This document shows positions 51,919 through 60,956 of a stretch of DNA of 64,000 nucleotides, one piece after another. This DNA comes from an uncultured Aquimarina sp. Lineage in GTDB: Bacteria; Bacteroidota; Bacteroidia; Flavobacteriales; Flavobacteriaceae. The notes under the pieces were generated by a model. That model did no database searches, was not told the DNA's origin, and was given only the letters and a program-made list of their open reading frames with translations. The translations under genes were made by a program, and so were the position numbers. Every line of letters begins with the position of its first letter. Position 1 is the first letter of the stretch. The stretch is taken from NCBI GenBank assembly GCA_947498775.1, contig CANMLL010000003.1, forward strand, positions 62,001 to 126,000, given 5' to 3'.

Positions 51919-52803
51919 TTAGCTTTTACTTTCTATAAAATCCTGTATTTGTTTTTTTGTAAATACAGGATTGGCACCTTTACTACCTGCAACCATAGCA
52001 CCAACGGCACAAGCAAAATCAATAGACTTTTGTGGATCATTTTCATGAAGTAATTCTGAAATCAAAGTAGCCAAAAATGAATCTCCGGCTCCAACAGTAT
52101 CTACTACTTTTATAGTATATCCCGAATTATTATAGAAGGCATTGTTATAGAATAATATAGCTCCTTTTCCTCCCATGGTAATGCATATTTGATTTGTATT
52201 GGTATATGTTGCGATTGCCTTTACTTGGTCCTCAAGGGTATTTTTGTGTATTTTGAAATGCCTACAAATTTCTTCTAATTCTTCGTCATTTAGTTTTATA
52301 AAATCCGCTTTCTTCATTAATTCTGAAAGTAAGATAGCATCGTAATGAGGTGGTCTTAGGTTTACATCTAAGACCTTAAACCTTGCAGCATCCAACAATT
52401 GAAGCAATGTATTTCTGGAAACATAATTCCTACTAGCTAAACTTCCAAATATAACCGCATCAGACCGTTTTACCTCTTCTTTTACGACTTCTGAATATTC
52501 TATAAAATCCCATGCCACGGGTTGACTTATTTCATATGTGGCGGTATTTTCATGATCTAATGTTACCAGAACCTCACCTGTTTTATGTTGTTTATCCACC
52601 TGAAATGTATTCGTAGGCAATCCTCGTTCATCTACATACTTCATTATATCTTTTCCCAAATCATCATTGCCGATTTTAGTAATGATGGAAGAATCTATCC
52701 CCATACTTTTAAGTCGTAAAGCCACATTAAGAGGGGCTCCGCCAATTTTTTTATGTTTAGGAAATATATCCCAAAGTACTTCTCCGAAACAGGTAATTTT
52801 CAT
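51919..52803 (-). CDS. PfkB family carbohydrate kinase (fructokinase-like)
   Basis: 294 residues. GGAPLNVALRLKSMG and the C-terminal DTVGAGDSFLATLISELL (PfkB signature 2, catalytic Asp in GAGD) are diagnostic. Fructokinase-like members phosphorylate ketoses. The adjacent Tat-exported isomerase-like gene suggests a small sugar pathway, but substrate cannot be determined. Upstream lies the arginine-operon terminator. Confidence 0.9.
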   Translation of the reverse strand: MKITCFGEVLWDIFPKHKKIGGAPLNVALRLKSMGIDSSIITKIGNDDLGKDIMKYVDERGLPTNTFQVDKQHKTGEVLVTLDHENTATYEISQPVAWDFIEYSEVVKEEVKRSDAVIFGSLASRNYVSRNTLLQLLDAARFKVLDVNLRPPHYDAILLSELMKKADFIKLNDEELEEICRHFKIHKNTLEDQVKAIATYTNTNQICITMGGKGAILFYNNAFYNNSGYTIKVVDTVGAGDSFLATLISELLHENDPQKSIDFACAVGAMVAGSKGANPVFTKKQIQDFIESKS

Positions 52804-52839
52804 CTATTTAATATTTGATTCTAAGATACTATTTATCGC

Positions 52840-52885
52840 TGAACAAAAACAACCCCCACAGGTTAACAACTCCTCTGGGGGTCTA
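52840..52885 (-). terminator. Terminator of the arginine/proline operon
   Basis: On the minus strand ACCCCCAGAGG pairs with CCTGTGGGGGT (one mismatch) around a 9-nt loop and is followed by a T-rich tract TTGTTTTTGTT. It comes 42 bp after the argH stop. Confidence 0.85.
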
Positions 52886-52926
52886 GACTGAAGCCAAAAA
52901 ATTAAACTAACTCAACTTACACTCAA

Positions 52927-54204
52927 TTAAACTTGCTTCAGTTTCTCTTCTATGCTTTTAAGGCACAAATTATTTATACTTCCAATATGTGTGTGTTTTG
53001 TATTTTTTTCTGGTTTATAATTTGCATTCTCTATGTCTTTTCCAATTTTTACATAGGCATCTCTAAACGACATTCCGTTCATCACCAAAGTATTCAGAGT
53101 ATCTACACTAAAGAGATAGTCATACTTGGGATCATCCATAATACTTTTGTTAACTCTGATATTTTTTAGCGCATACATTGCCATTTCTAACGATGCCTTT
53201 ATGTCTTGGATAGCAGGCACGATTCCTTCTTTAAGCAACTGAAATTCCCTATGATACCCACTTGGTAAATTGTTAGTCAACAGGGTTAGCTCATAAGGCA
53301 GCGCTTGAATTTTGTTACATTTCCCTCTGATCAACTCAAATACATCTGGATTTTTCTTGTGAGGCATGATACTGGATCCCGTTGTAAACTCTGAAGGAAT
53401 ACTCATAAAGTCAAAGTTCTGACTCATATACAGACATACATCCATAGCAAGTTTTGAAAGTGTTGCTGCTACACTACTTAACGCAAAAGCAGTAGACTTT
53501 TCAGATTTTCCTCTACTCATTTGGGCGGCTACTACATTAAACTTTAAAGTTTCAAAACCTAATTCTTTTGTGGTAAACCCTCTATCTATTGGAAATGAAC
53601 TACCATAGCCTGCAGCACTCCCTAAGGGATTTTGATCTACTACTTTTAATGCAGCATTAACGAAATGAAGATCATCTACAAAACTTTCAGCATATGCCGA
53701 AAACCAAAGCCCAAACGACGAAGGCATTGCAATTTGTAAATGTGTATATCCGGGTAGTAGAACTTCTTTATACTTTTCTGCAGAATCCAATAGATTTTGA
53801 GATAGTTCTTTAACCAAAGATTTAATTTGTTGCAACTCATCTTTTAAATACAAATGCATCGCTACCAAAACCTGATCATTTCTTGATCTGGCTGTATGAA
53901 TTCTCTTTCCGGCATCTCCAATTCTTTTGGTTAATTCGAACTCTATTTTTGAGTGAACATCCTCAAACTGATCTTCAATAATAAAAGTACCGTCTTTAAT
54001 TTCTTTTTGTAGATTGTTGAGTTCTCTTTCAATATCAGAGATATCTGTATCAGATAACAAATCAATTTTATGCAACATTTTGGCATGCACCAAGGTTGCC
54101 TTTACATCATATTTGGCAATTACCAAATCTAACTGTCTATCGTTACCTACGGTAAACATATCTATTTTCTGATCTGTTGGTAATCCTTTATCCCAGAGTT
54201 TCAT
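52927..54204 (-). CDS. argH: Argininosuccinate lyase
   Basis: 425 residues, somewhat shorter than the E. coli enzyme (457). EDVHSKIEFELTKRIGDAGKRIHTARSRNDQV and the family signature GSSIMPHKKNP are present, with PLGSAAGYGSSFPIDR as substrate site. It cleaves argininosuccinate to arginine and fumarate. Last gene of the operon, followed by a terminator. The 72-bp gap to argE' contains the palindromic repeat ATTCCAGCCTACGCTGGAAT. Confidence 0.97.
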   Translation of the reverse strand: MKLWDKGLPTDQKIDMFTVGNDRQLDLVIAKYDVKATLVHAKMLHKIDLLSDTDISDIERELNNLQKEIKDGTFIIEDQFEDVHSKIEFELTKRIGDAGKRIHTARSRNDQVLVAMHLYLKDELQQIKSLVKELSQNLLDSAEKYKEVLLPGYTHLQIAMPSSFGLWFSAYAESFVDDLHFVNAALKVVDQNPLGSAAGYGSSFPIDRGFTTKELGFETLKFNVVAAQMSRGKSEKSTAFALSSVAATLSKLAMDVCLYMSQNFDFMSIPSEFTTGSSIMPHKKNPDVFELIRGKCNKIQALPYELTLLTNNLPSGYHREFQLLKEGIVPAIQDIKASLEMAMYALKNIRVNKSIMDDPKYDYLFSVDTLNTLVMNGMSFRDAYVKIGKDIENANYKPEKNTKHTHIGSINNLCLKSIEEKLKQV

Positions 54205-54238
54205 GTTCTACTATTTTAATCTCTATGCGTACTATTAT

Positions 54239-54258
54239 AGATTCCAGCCTACGCTGGA
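54239..54258. repeat. Small palindromic repeat between argE' and argH
   Basis: ATTCCAGCCTACGCTGGAAT with flanking GA/GACAAC resembles a palindromic repeat widespread in bacterial genomes (GATTCCNGCCTACGCNGGAAT). It lies between the argH start and the argE' stop and may be a mRNA hairpin within the operon. Confidence 0.7.
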
Positions 54259-54276
54259 ATGACAACTTAATGTTGA

Positions 54277-55341
54277 TCAAACAATTCCTTCTAATATTTT
54301 TATATACAATGCTACTCCTTCTTTGATTTCATCTACATAGATAAATTCGTCTGCAGAATGAGATCGTGTTGAATCTCCTGGTCCAAGTTTTAATGAAGGA
54401 CAACTTAACACCGATTGGTCCGATAATGTTGGCGACCCATACGTAGTTCTTCCTAAAGTGATACCCGATTTTACAATAGGGTGATCTATTGGAATTGAAG
54501 AAGATCCCAGGTGCAATGACCTTGGTTTCACCTCAACATTTTTGGGCATTGCTTCCTTTACAATTTCCAGAACCTCTTCGTTTTTGTATTTATCATTTAC
54601 CCTTACATCTACCACCAGATCGCAATGAGAAGGAACTACATTATGTTGTTTTCCCGCATTTACCTGTGTTACTGTCATTTTTACCTTGCCAAGGGTTTCA
54701 GACTCTTTTCCAAATTCATATTCTTTGAACCATCGAATTACTTCCAGGGCGTTATAAATAGAATTATCGTTATTGGGATGTGCCGCATGGCTTGCCATTC
54801 CGTTAACAGAAACATCTAACACCAAAAGTCCTTTTTCGGCCACTGCCAATTGCATTAATGTGGGCTCTCCAACAATACCAAACTCAACATTTTTTAAGTA
54901 TTTTAATACGCTTTTTAATCCAAGTGGACCGCTACTTTCCTCTTCGGCCGAAGCTACCATCACAAAATTGTAGTTTACATCTTTTCTATCATAGAAATAT
55001 GTGAATGTCGCCAATAGAGAAACCAAACACCCTCCGGCATCATTACTACCTAATCCATAAAGTCTTCCATCTTCAACAAAAGCTTTGAATGGATCATTAG
55101 TATAATTACCATTAGGTTTTACAGTATCATGATGAGAGTTTAGTAAAATTGTAGGCTTAGCTTCATCAAAATACTTGTTGTATGCCCAGATATTGTTATT
55201 TTCTCTTTCGAAAGAAATATCGTGTTGTTTGAACCAATCTTCAATAAGCAAAGCGGTTTTATCTTCTTCTGAAGAAAAAGATGGAGTTTCTATCAACCGA
55301 TGTAATAGTTTAATGGCGTTATTTGTTAGTTGTTCTATCAT
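54277..55341 (-). CDS. argE: M20 family deacylase of the arginine pathway (ArgE-like)
   Basis: 354 residues. The di-zinc M20 core is present: LLNSHHDTVKPNG (first His and Asp ligands), LYGLGSNDAGGCLVSLLATFT, and VASAEEESSGPLGL with the catalytic acid. The dimerisation domain lies at about 170-280. In this operon it should remove the acyl group from acetyl- or succinyl-citrulline or ornithine, depending on which acyl-ornithine the ArgF'-like enzyme accepts. The specificity cannot be read from sequence. Confidence 0.9.
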   Translation of the reverse strand: MIEQLTNNAIKLLHRLIETPSFSSEEDKTALLIEDWFKQHDISFERENNNIWAYNKYFDEAKPTILLNSHHDTVKPNGNYTNDPFKAFVEDGRLYGLGSNDAGGCLVSLLATFTYFYDRKDVNYNFVMVASAEEESSGPLGLKSVLKYLKNVEFGIVGEPTLMQLAVAEKGLLVLDVSVNGMASHAAHPNNDNSIYNALEVIRWFKEYEFGKESETLGKVKMTVTQVNAGKQHNVVPSHCDLVVDVRVNDKYKNEEVLEIVKEAMPKNVEVKPRSLHLGSSSIPIDHPIVKSGITLGRTTYGSPTLSDQSVLSCPSLKLGPGDSTRSHSADEFIYVDEIKEGVALYIKILEGIV

Positions 55342-55438
55342 AATTAGTCTTTGAGTTTTTGGGTATGTGAGTATTTCGAGTTCCTTTTTAATTTTACTTT
55401 GAGCTAACTCATCTCTAACTTACTCACCACTGCACACC

Positions 55439-56221
55439 TCACAAACTCAATGTGGTATGTCTTGTTTGGTTATCTTTTATAAATTCTGCGTTAGCAATAT
55501 GCACTTTACTTACATTTTTCTGTAATGCATCAAAACAATTTTGCAGTTTTGGTAACATTCCATCAGCAATCACTTTAGCATCTATTAATTGGGTATACTT
55601 TTCTAAATCTATATGCTCTATCACAGAATCCTTGTCATTAATATTTTCGAGAACCCCTTTCAGTTCAAAACAATAGAATAAAGACACTTCATATTCTTTA
55701 CCCATAGCCGAAGCAATTTCCGAAGCAATCGTATCTGCATTGGTATTAAACAATTGTCCGTTTGCATCATGCGTAACCGCACAAAAGACAGGGGTAATTC
55801 CAAGCTCCAAGATTCCCTTAATCGTTTTTGTATTTACTTTGGTTACATCCCCCACATATCCATAGTCAACAAATTGTACTGGTCTTTTTTCTGCCAAAAT
55901 CACATTGGCATCTGCTCCTGTAAATCCCAAGGCATTACAACCGTATTTCTGCAGACCAGAAACGATTGTTTTATTCAATAATCCTGCATACGTCATTACC
56001 ACTATATCCAAATTCTCAGCAGAAGTTATTCTTCGCCCATCAATCATTTCTGTCTTAACCCCAAGTTTAGAAGCTAACTGAGTAGCAGATTTCCCTCCTC
56101 CATGTACTAGGATTTTTGGTTCTTTTATTTTGGCGAAATCCTCTAGAAAAGAAGCTAAGGCTTTTTCATCTTCGATGATGTTCCCTCCTATTTTAGCGAC
56201 TAATAATTGTTGTTTTTTCAT
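55439..56221 (-). CDS. argB: Acetylglutamate kinase
   Basis: 260 residues. KIGGNIIEDEKALASFLEDF, LVHGGGKSATQLASKLGV and the MIDGRRIT substrate loop are typical of the amino acid kinase family member ArgB. FNTNADTIASEIASAMGKEYEVSL forms the C-terminal nucleotide site. It phosphorylates N-acetylglutamate (or N-succinylglutamate in Bacteroidota variants). It has the short form that lacks the N-terminal regulatory helix, so arginine feedback is doubtful. The 65-bp gap after argF' carries the palindrome CCCTCTC...GAGAGGG. Confidence 0.95.
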   Translation of the reverse strand: MKKQQLLVAKIGGNIIEDEKALASFLEDFAKIKEPKILVHGGGKSATQLASKLGVKTEMIDGRRITSAENLDIVVMTYAGLLNKTIVSGLQKYGCNALGFTGADANVILAEKRPVQFVDYGYVGDVTKVNTKTIKGILELGITPVFCAVTHDANGQLFNTNADTIASEIASAMGKEYEVSLFYCFELKGVLENINDKDSVIEHIDLEKYTQLIDAKVIADGMLPKLQNCFDALQKNVSKVHIANAEFIKDNQTRHTTLSL

Positions 56222-56243
56222 TTCTTAATAGATTACTCCCTAA

Positions 56244-56265
56244 CCCTCTCTCCCCAAGGAGAGGG
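56244..56265. repeat. Small palindromic repeat between argF' and argB
   Basis: The sequence CCCTCTCTCC-CCAAGGAGAGGG forms a GC-rich hairpin in an AT-rich region. Palindromes of the CCCTCTCCTTGGGGAGAGGG kind are common in flavobacterial genomes. Confidence 0.65.
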
Positions 56266-56286
56266 AACTTGTATGTATTAAACTAC

Positions 56287-57231
56287 TTATTTAGTTTCCA
56301 ATATTTTCTTCAACACCAATTGAGCGGCATACGTTCTATTGTTAGCTTGTTCTATCACTATTGAATTTTCACTGTCGATTACGGCATCTTCAACTACTAC
56401 GTTTCTTCTTACGGGTAAACAATGCATAAATTTTGCATTATTTGTAAGATTCATTTTCTCCTGGGTAATCTTCCAACTTTTATCCTCTCCTATTTTTCCA
56501 TAATCATTATATGAGCTCCAATTTTTGACATAGATAAAGTCTGCATCTTTAAATGCACTTTCCTGGTTGTAATCAATGGGCACCTCTTTAGTAATTTCAC
56601 TGGCTAACTCAAATCCCACTGGGTGGGTAATTACAAAATGAGTATCCATGTGTTGCATCATCTCTACAAAAGAATTGGCAACAGCCTGTGGTAGGGCTTT
56701 TGGATGCGGTGCCCATGATAGTACAACCTTTGGTTTATCTGTTTTTTTATGTTCGGTAATTGTTATGGCATCTGTTAAAGCTTGTAAAGGATGACCCGTA
56801 GCACTTTCCATATTAATAACAGGAATAGCAGCATACTTAATAAAGCTTTTTAATACCTTCTCACTATAATCATCTTTTCTATCCTCTAACTTAGCAAAAG
56901 CACGAATTGCTAATACATCACAATATTGTGAAACCACTTGTGCGGCTTCTTTTACATGTTCAGAATTTCCTTGATCCATTACAGTTCCGTCTCCGTATTC
57001 CAGGGACCATCCTTCTCCTGTAAAATTCATTACGATTACATTCATACCCAAATTCATGGCCGCTTTTTGAGTACTTAAACGGGTACGTAGGCTCGGATTA
57101 AAAAACAACAGTCCAATAGTTTTGTCTTTTCCCAATTGATTATGGGATAATGGTGTTTTCTTTAACTCAATCGCTTCTTGTACCCAAGTATTAAGGGAAT
57201 CAATATCTTTTATGGAAAAGTAGTTTTTCAT
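56287..57231 (-). CDS. argF: N-acyl-ornithine carbamoyltransferase (ArgF')
   Basis: 314 residues of the aspartate/ornithine carbamoyltransferase superfamily. The carbamoyl-phosphate loop is SLRTRLSTQ instead of the STRTR of true ornithine carbamoyltransferases, WAPHPKALPQAVANSF is a substrate region, and KFMHCLPVRRNVVV is the HCLP motif in the form seen in acetyl/succinyl-ornithine enzymes. It transfers carbamoyl to an N-acyl-ornithine, giving N-acyl-citrulline. Bacteroides uses succinylornithine and Xanthomonas acetylornithine; which is used here remains open. Confidence 0.92.
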   Translation of the reverse strand: MKNYFSIKDIDSLNTWVQEAIELKKTPLSHNQLGKDKTIGLLFFNPSLRTRLSTQKAAMNLGMNVIVMNFTGEGWSLEYGDGTVMDQGNSEHVKEAAQVVSQYCDVLAIRAFAKLEDRKDDYSEKVLKSFIKYAAIPVINMESATGHPLQALTDAITITEHKKTDKPKVVLSWAPHPKALPQAVANSFVEMMQHMDTHFVITHPVGFELASEITKEVPIDYNQESAFKDADFIYVKNWSSYNDYGKIGEDKSWKITQEKMNLTNNAKFMHCLPVRRNVVVEDAVIDSENSIVIEQANNRTYAAQLVLKKILETK

Positions 57232-57258
57232 TTTTATCTTTTAAGAGAAAAGAAGAAG

Positions 57259-57275
57259 GAAAATAGAGAAAAGAC
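57259..57275 (-). repeat. Inverted repeat flanking the four-helix-bundle gene, distal end
   Basis: GAAAATAGAGAAAAGAC at 57259-57275 is inverted relative to GTCTTTTTTCTCTTCTCTATTTTC at 57672-57695 (six inserted bases). The two sites bracket the four-helix-bundle gene; the proximal copy encodes part of the proB tail. Confidence 0.45.
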
Positions 57276-57278
57276 TTT

Positions 57279-57635
57279 TTAGAGTTTGTTTTGAAAACTC
57301 ATTGTCATTCTTTGAAATTCTTCTAATCTATTTTCTAAATTTTTTAAATTTTGCTCATTGATGTATTTTCTATGTTTTGCAATCAATAATTGAGTTGCAA
57401 GTTCAAAGGATGAGCCTAAAGAAATATTAATAAAATGAATAAATGATTTATCACTCCTTGCCGAACCCTCTGCTATATTACTTGGTATTGATACGGAACA
57501 TCTGCTCATTTGTGAACTCAGATCATACGTTTCATGTTTTGGAAACTCCAATAAAACATCAGAGATATTATTAGCGATCTCTAATCCTAACTGCCAAATT
57601 TTTAAATTTTTGTAATTATGCCGCTTACCTTTCAT
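57279..57635 (-). CDS. Four-helix bundle protein (23S rRNA intervening-sequence family)
   Basis: 118 residues. KNLKIWQLGLEIANNISDVL, DLSSQMSRCSVSIPSNIAEGSAR and FINISLGSSFELATQLLIA match the four-helix bundle family PF05635, found in 23S rRNA intervening sequences and as solitary genes inserted in operons. It lies between proB and argF', interrupting an otherwise tightly ordered operon. Inverted repeats flank it, and the proB C-terminus is altered. The gene seems to be a mobile or homing-type insertion of unknown function. Confidence 0.9.
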   Translation of the reverse strand: MKGKRHNYKNLKIWQLGLEIANNISDVLLEFPKHETYDLSSQMSRCSVSIPSNIAEGSARSDKSFIHFINISLGSSFELATQLLIAKHRKYINEQNLKNLENRLEEFQRMTMSFQNKL

Positions 57636-57650
57636 TTGCTAATATTGTTT

Positions 57651-58472
57651 CTATGTAACTTCTATTATATTGTCTTTTTTCTCTTCTCTATTTTCTTTAT
57701 TAATTCTTGTAAATGGAACTTTATCATTAATGGCATCTATCATGAAATTATCCTTCAATCCATTCACTATCCAAGTTTCAATATTTGAATTTTGCGCTAT
57801 TTTAGCTGCTTCGATCTTAGATTTCATTCCTCCCGTTCCATGAGAAGAAATGGAAGACACTACTTCGTTTTCTAACACCTCAATATTATGTACTTCTTTT
57901 ATGGTTTGATAAGTACTGTTCTCAACAGATGCTCTAGTACATATTCCATCTGTATTGGTCGCAATCACTAACAAATCTGCATCTAGTAATGCAGCAGTAA
58001 GACCTGCTAGTTTATCATTATCTCCAAACTGGATTTCATCGGTGGCTACCGTATCATTTTCATTAATAATGGGTATATAATTATTTGCAACCAGTACATT
58101 AATTGTGTTAACAATATTCTTTTTTGATTGCTTTCTTTCAAAATCAGAATATGATAGTAAGCATTGCGAGGTTAACAGACCCAGATCCCTAAAGCTTTCT
58201 TGAAAAATTCGCATTAGATGTGGTTGCCCGATAGATGCCAGGGCTTGTTTTACATTGATTTCTTTTCCATTACTTTCTAAATTCACAAATTGTTTTGCAA
58301 CAGCAATAGCTCCTGAGCTTACAATCACAAATTCGTATTCGTCTTGTAAAGCCACTATCTGCCTACCAATATCCTCTATTTTGCCTCTGGAGATTTGATC
58401 GGTCTCTTTGGTAAGGGTATTGGATCCTATTTTTAATACAATCCTCTTTTTATCTAATTTGCCCATCGCCAT
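57651..58472 (-). CDS. proB: Glutamate 5-kinase with altered C-terminal tail
   Basis: 273 residues without a PUA domain, the short type common in Bacteroidota. KIGSNTLTKETDQISRGKIEDIGRQI and IVSSGAIAVAKQ form the N-terminal kinase core, with NDTVATDEIQFGDNDKLAGLTAALLDADLLVIATNTDG at the active site and SHGTGGMKSKIEAAKIA near the end. The last 16 or so residues (NKENREEKKDNIIEVT) follow VPFTRI, where I expect the protein to end. That tail is encoded by the inverted repeat flanking the four-helix-bundle gene. It overlaps proA by 23 bp. Confidence 0.93.
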   Translation of the reverse strand: MAMGKLDKKRIVLKIGSNTLTKETDQISRGKIEDIGRQIVALQDEYEFVIVSSGAIAVAKQFVNLESNGKEINVKQALASIGQPHLMRIFQESFRDLGLLTSQCLLSYSDFERKQSKKNIVNTINVLVANNYIPIINENDTVATDEIQFGDNDKLAGLTAALLDADLLVIATNTDGICTRASVENSTYQTIKEVHNIEVLENEVVSSISSHGTGGMKSKIEAAKIAQNSNIETWIVNGLKDNFMIDAINDKVPFTRINKENREEKKDNIIEVT

Positions 58473-59646
58473 GTATATACCATTTATTTGTTACCAAATG
58501 TTGTAATCCAATCGGACCTCTTTGGTGTAATTTATCTGTACTTATTGCCAATTCGCCTCCCAAACCTAGCTGAAAACCATCGGTAAATCGTGTCGATGCA
58601 TTGTGGTATACAGCTGCACAATCTACGGATGACATAAAGGTTTCGGCCTCCTTTTTATTTCTAGTAATAATTGCAGCAGAATGCCCTCCACTGTATTCAT
58701 TTATTGTTGAAATTGCATCTCTTGCATTTTCAGTCTCGCCGATAACAATTTTATAATCCAAAAACTCTTCATGCCATATTGTTTTGTTTGAAATAGGGGT
58801 TACTTCTTCGTATTTTGAAAGCGAAGTATCTCCTAATATTTCAACTTCGTAGTTTTTAAGACTTGTGATCAGGTTCCTTACAAAATCCTCTTTATTCGGA
58901 AGGTTTTTGTCAATCAATACCTTATCAACAGCATTACAAGCCGAAATTTTATCCGTTTTTCCGTTGATAATGTTATCTAACGCCAAAGCTCTATCTGCTT
59001 CTTTATGCACATACACAAAGTTATTTCCTCTACCGCTTACAATAACAGGACAGGTGGCATGGGTTTTTACAAACTCAATTAGTTTTTCTCCGCCTCGCGG
59101 AACAATAAGATCCACATTTTGCGTAGGCTTTTCTAAAAAAGCCTGAGTTTCTATTCTGCTATAATTTAGATATGCTACCCAATCGGTCGTGATATTATTT
59201 TCTGAAAGTGCCTGGTGCCAAAGTTTTACAATTTCAAGATTAGAATTGAGTGATTCCTTTCCTCCTTTAAGTAAAATTTTATTACCTGATTTAAAAGCAA
59301 TTCCTGCAGCCTCGATAGTTACATCGGGCCTTGATTCATAAATAATCAGCAGTGTACCAAAAGAAGCTGTTTTATTGAATATCTGCATTCCATTATCATG
59401 GTTAAATCTGAATCGTTCCACTCCAACCGGATCATCTTGTTGTACCAATTGCTGAAGGGAAGAAATCATCCCATTGATCTTTACATTATCTACTTTTAAT
59501 CGGTCGTACATGGACTTATCATTTCCAGAGTAACTTTTCAAATCCTTTTGATTCACCTGCAGTATAGCTGCTCTGTTTTGATCTACCAAAACAGCCATTT
59601 TTTCTAAAACCGAATTTCTTTGCGATATGTTTAATACCAAGCTCAT
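58450..59646 (-). CDS. proA: Glutamate-5-semialdehyde dehydrogenase
   Basis: 398 residues. ASFGTLLIIYESRPDVTIEAAGIAFKSGNKILLKGGKE is the ProA signature, KTDKISACNAVDKVLID carries the catalytic Cys, and NASTRFTDGFQLGLGGELAISTDKLHQRGPIGL is the C-terminal signature. It reduces glutamyl-5-phosphate to the semialdehyde, which cyclises to pyrroline-5-carboxylate, the ProC substrate encoded in the same operon. Confidence 0.97.
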   Translation of the reverse strand: MSLVLNISQRNSVLEKMAVLVDQNRAAILQVNQKDLKSYSGNDKSMYDRLKVDNVKINGMISSLQQLVQQDDPVGVERFRFNHDNGMQIFNKTASFGTLLIIYESRPDVTIEAAGIAFKSGNKILLKGGKESLNSNLEIVKLWHQALSENNITTDWVAYLNYSRIETQAFLEKPTQNVDLIVPRGGEKLIEFVKTHATCPVIVSGRGNNFVYVHKEADRALALDNIINGKTDKISACNAVDKVLIDKNLPNKEDFVRNLITSLKNYEVEILGDTSLSKYEEVTPISNKTIWHEEFLDYKIVIGETENARDAISTINEYSGGHSAAIITRNKKEAETFMSSVDCAAVYHNASTRFTDGFQLGLGGELAISTDKLHQRGPIGLQHLVTNKWYIHGDGQIR

Positions 59647-59648
59647 TA

Positions 59649-60788
59649 TTACACTTTTTCTACTATCAATACGTTTTGTAACGCTTTTATGAATTGATCA
59701 ATTTCTTTCTTGCCAATGTTTAATGGAGGAAGTATTCGTAACAGTTTTTTGTTCATGGCGCCTCCTGTAAAAATATGTTGATCATAAATTAGTTTCTTTC
59801 TAAGATCCCCTACTTCAAAATCAAACTCTAATCCCAACATTAATCCCTTTCCTTTTATCGTTTGTACCCCGGGTATCTTATTAGCCAGAGACATAAAATA
59901 TTCTCCGGTTAATCTTGCGTTATCCATTAGGTTTTCTGCTTCAAGCACTTCTAAAACCGCTAATGCCGCAGTACATGCCAAATGATTCCCTCCAAAGGTA
60001 GTTCCTAGCATCCCATGCTTGGGTTTGATATGTGGTGCAATCATAATCCCTCCAACCGGAAAACCATTTCCCATTCCTTTGGCAATCGATATTATATCGG
60101 GAGTAATCCCATGATATTGATGTGCAAAAAACTTCCCGGTTCTACCATATCCCGATTGTACTTCGTCTAGAATTAAAACCACGCCAAATTCATGGCATAA
60201 TGTTTCTAATTGCTGAAAAAATGTAGTTTCCCCCTCATCTAACCCTCCAACTCCTTGGATGGGTTCAATAATTACAGCACATACATCACCTTTTTGTAAT
60301 TCGTCCTTTACCAGATCAATGTCATTAAGAGGCAAAAAAGTAACTTCTTGCTGTTTATTAATCGGAGCATTGATCTTCGCATTATCGGTAGCAGCAACGG
60401 CTGCCGATGTGCGCCCGTGAAATGCATTATTAAAGGCAACTATTCTTGATTTACCGGTATGGAATGAAGCCAATTTCAAAGCATTTTCATTCGCCTCTGC
60501 ACCCGAATTGCATAAAAACAATTGGTAGTCCTCATATCCTGAAAGCTTTCCTAACTTTTGTGCCAATTGTGATTGCATGCTATTCTGAACGGCATTAGAA
60601 TAAAACCCAATTTTCTCTATCTGTTCTTTTAATCTTTTTGCATAATGCGGATGCGAATGCCCTATTGAAATCACGGCATGCCCGCCGTATAGATCTAGGT
60701 ATTCTATTCCGTTTTTATCAACCACAATGCAATCATATGCATTTACAGGTTCTACGTCATACAATGGGTATACATCAAATAGTTTCAT
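59649..60788 (-). CDS. argD: Acetylornithine/succinylornithine aminotransferase
   Basis: 379 residues of PLP class III. The Lys-containing site SIAKGMGNGFPVGGI binds PLP, GAEANENALKLA and AFHGRTSAAVAAT are conserved, and ILDEVQSGYGRTGKFFAHQ is the DEVQxGxGR signature. It transaminates N-acyl-glutamate semialdehyde. Bacteroidota versions may act on acetyl or succinyl forms. It begins 2 bp after proA. Confidence 0.95.
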   Translation of the reverse strand: MKLFDVYPLYDVEPVNAYDCIVVDKNGIEYLDLYGGHAVISIGHSHPHYAKRLKEQIEKIGFYSNAVQNSMQSQLAQKLGKLSGYEDYQLFLCNSGAEANENALKLASFHTGKSRIVAFNNAFHGRTSAAVAATDNAKINAPINKQQEVTFLPLNDIDLVKDELQKGDVCAVIIEPIQGVGGLDEGETTFFQQLETLCHEFGVVLILDEVQSGYGRTGKFFAHQYHGITPDIISIAKGMGNGFPVGGIMIAPHIKPKHGMLGTTFGGNHLACTAALAVLEVLEAENLMDNARLTGEYFMSLANKIPGVQTIKGKGLMLGLEFDFEVGDLRKKLIYDQHIFTGGAMNKKLLRILPPLNIGKKEIDQFIKALQNVLIVEKV

Positions 60789-60956
60789 TTCTTTAGTTTT
60801 TAGTCTTTAGTGGTTAGTTGTTAGTTTATTTTGGTCTTAATTTGCTTTCTCAATTTGATTCTAAAATTTTCCGAATAGTTTTCTGTTTATATGACATTTT
60901 CTTAATTCTCCTTAGAATCACCTAATCTATCTACTAACTTCTACCAACTAATTTAC

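Noticed and set aside
55342..55438. Promoter or extra gene between argB and argE'
   Set aside because: Only low-complexity TTTGAGT/ACTCACC words are present; no clear -33/-7 boxes and no frame.
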